Both the position numbers and the translations under genes were made by a program. Positions 38,934-39,054 of a stretch of DNA of 39,054 bases are shown in pieces. The DNA is taken from positions 1 to 39,054 of IMG/VR virus record IMGVR_UViG_3300046170_000158; one strand, written 5' to 3'. The stretch is from a virus. How positions within the stretch are numbered: position 1 is the first letter of the stretch; every line of letters begins with the position of its first letter. The notes beneath the pieces were generated by a model, which saw nothing but the letters and a program-made list of their open reading frames with translations, had not been told where the DNA came from and did not search any database.

Positions 38934-39054
38934 GATTTTGACTATACCTGCTAGAGTTACAGTAGGTCTTATCAAAGCTGTTCAGAAAGAAATGCCTGAT
39001 CAGATTAAGATGCCTTATGAAATAAGGAAAAAACCAACAGAGGAGAAACATGAC
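38896..39054 (+). CDS. Unknown small protein, open at the window end
   Basis: ATG 38896 follows a strong AGGAGG and reads MNRIAKATSTLLKILTIPAR, then VTVGLIKAVQKEMPDQIKMP and EIRKKPTEEKHD, with no stop before base 39054. If one base joins the two window ends, it stops at TAA (bases 3-5) after one more codon. It has a hydrophobic N-terminal half (possible amphipathic membrane helix) and a basic tail. A new gene starts inside its end at 39050 (GAGGAG, five bases, ATG). Confidence 0.55.
   Translation, partial: MNRIAKATSTLLKILTIPARVTVGLIKAVQKEMPDQIKMPYEIRKKPTEEKHD

Noticed and set aside
1-39054. CRISPR arrays, insertion sequences, integrase with attachment sites, tRNA or rRNA genes.
   Set aside because: No regular spaced repeats, transposase, recombinase or rRNA-like segments were seen on either strand.

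Overview
This window reads as an essentially complete, strongly AT-rich genome of a short-tailed (podovirus-like) tailed phage. The head genes are a P22-like portal, a scaffold and a SU10/DUF5309-type major capsid protein. They are followed by a short-tail adaptor and nozzle and by adhesins; there is no tape measure with tail tube or sheath. Protein styles (DUF6321, a SET-domain microprotein, DUF7483 and LamG/SPRY adhesins, KKKGLY microproteins) resemble uncultured marine phages. An oceanic alphaproteobacterial host such as a SAR11-like cell is a reasonable but unproven guess. Strong Shine-Dalgarno sites (AGGAGG, AAAGGA) precede most genes. The two ends look like neighbours on a circular map: a gene with a good RBS starts at 39050, and its likely continuation is open at base 1, one base out of frame.

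Layout. A divergent control region (about 35922-36342) separates two transcription units. Rightward from 36343, through the window end and on from base 1 to 2917, runs an early region of about 25 tiny genes: membrane microproteins, an XRE regulator, a DUF3846-like protein and unknowns. It ends in a structured non-coding segment (2918-3148). A short leftward block (4821-3149) encodes an HTH late-regulator candidate, an HNH nuclease and small proteins. A rightward block (4834-7433) encodes a RecB/Cas4-like exonuclease, an OB-fold SSB-like protein and small accessory proteins. Everything from 35921 down to 7345 is one long leftward late unit. In transcription order it encodes basic microproteins, TerS, TerL, portal, scaffold, capsid, decoration protein, adaptor, nozzle, four adhesins, several internal/ejection proteins, then lysis and membrane genes, a metallophosphoesterase, a SET protein and a zinc ribbon.

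How it works together (inference). The early genes remodel the host. The exonuclease and SSB-like protein with the Ref-like HNH form a small recombination set. The HTH protein probably turns on the late unit. No DNA polymerase, primase, helicase, integrase or RNA polymerase is visible, so replication must lean on the host or on an unrecognised gene.

About fifteen genes, including portal, nozzle, main fibre and the largest internal protein, are broken by single-base frameshifts, mostly at homopolymers or doubled bases. In each case the protein resumes sensibly in another frame. These look like residual indel errors of the sequence rather than decay, and I annotate the genes as restored spans.
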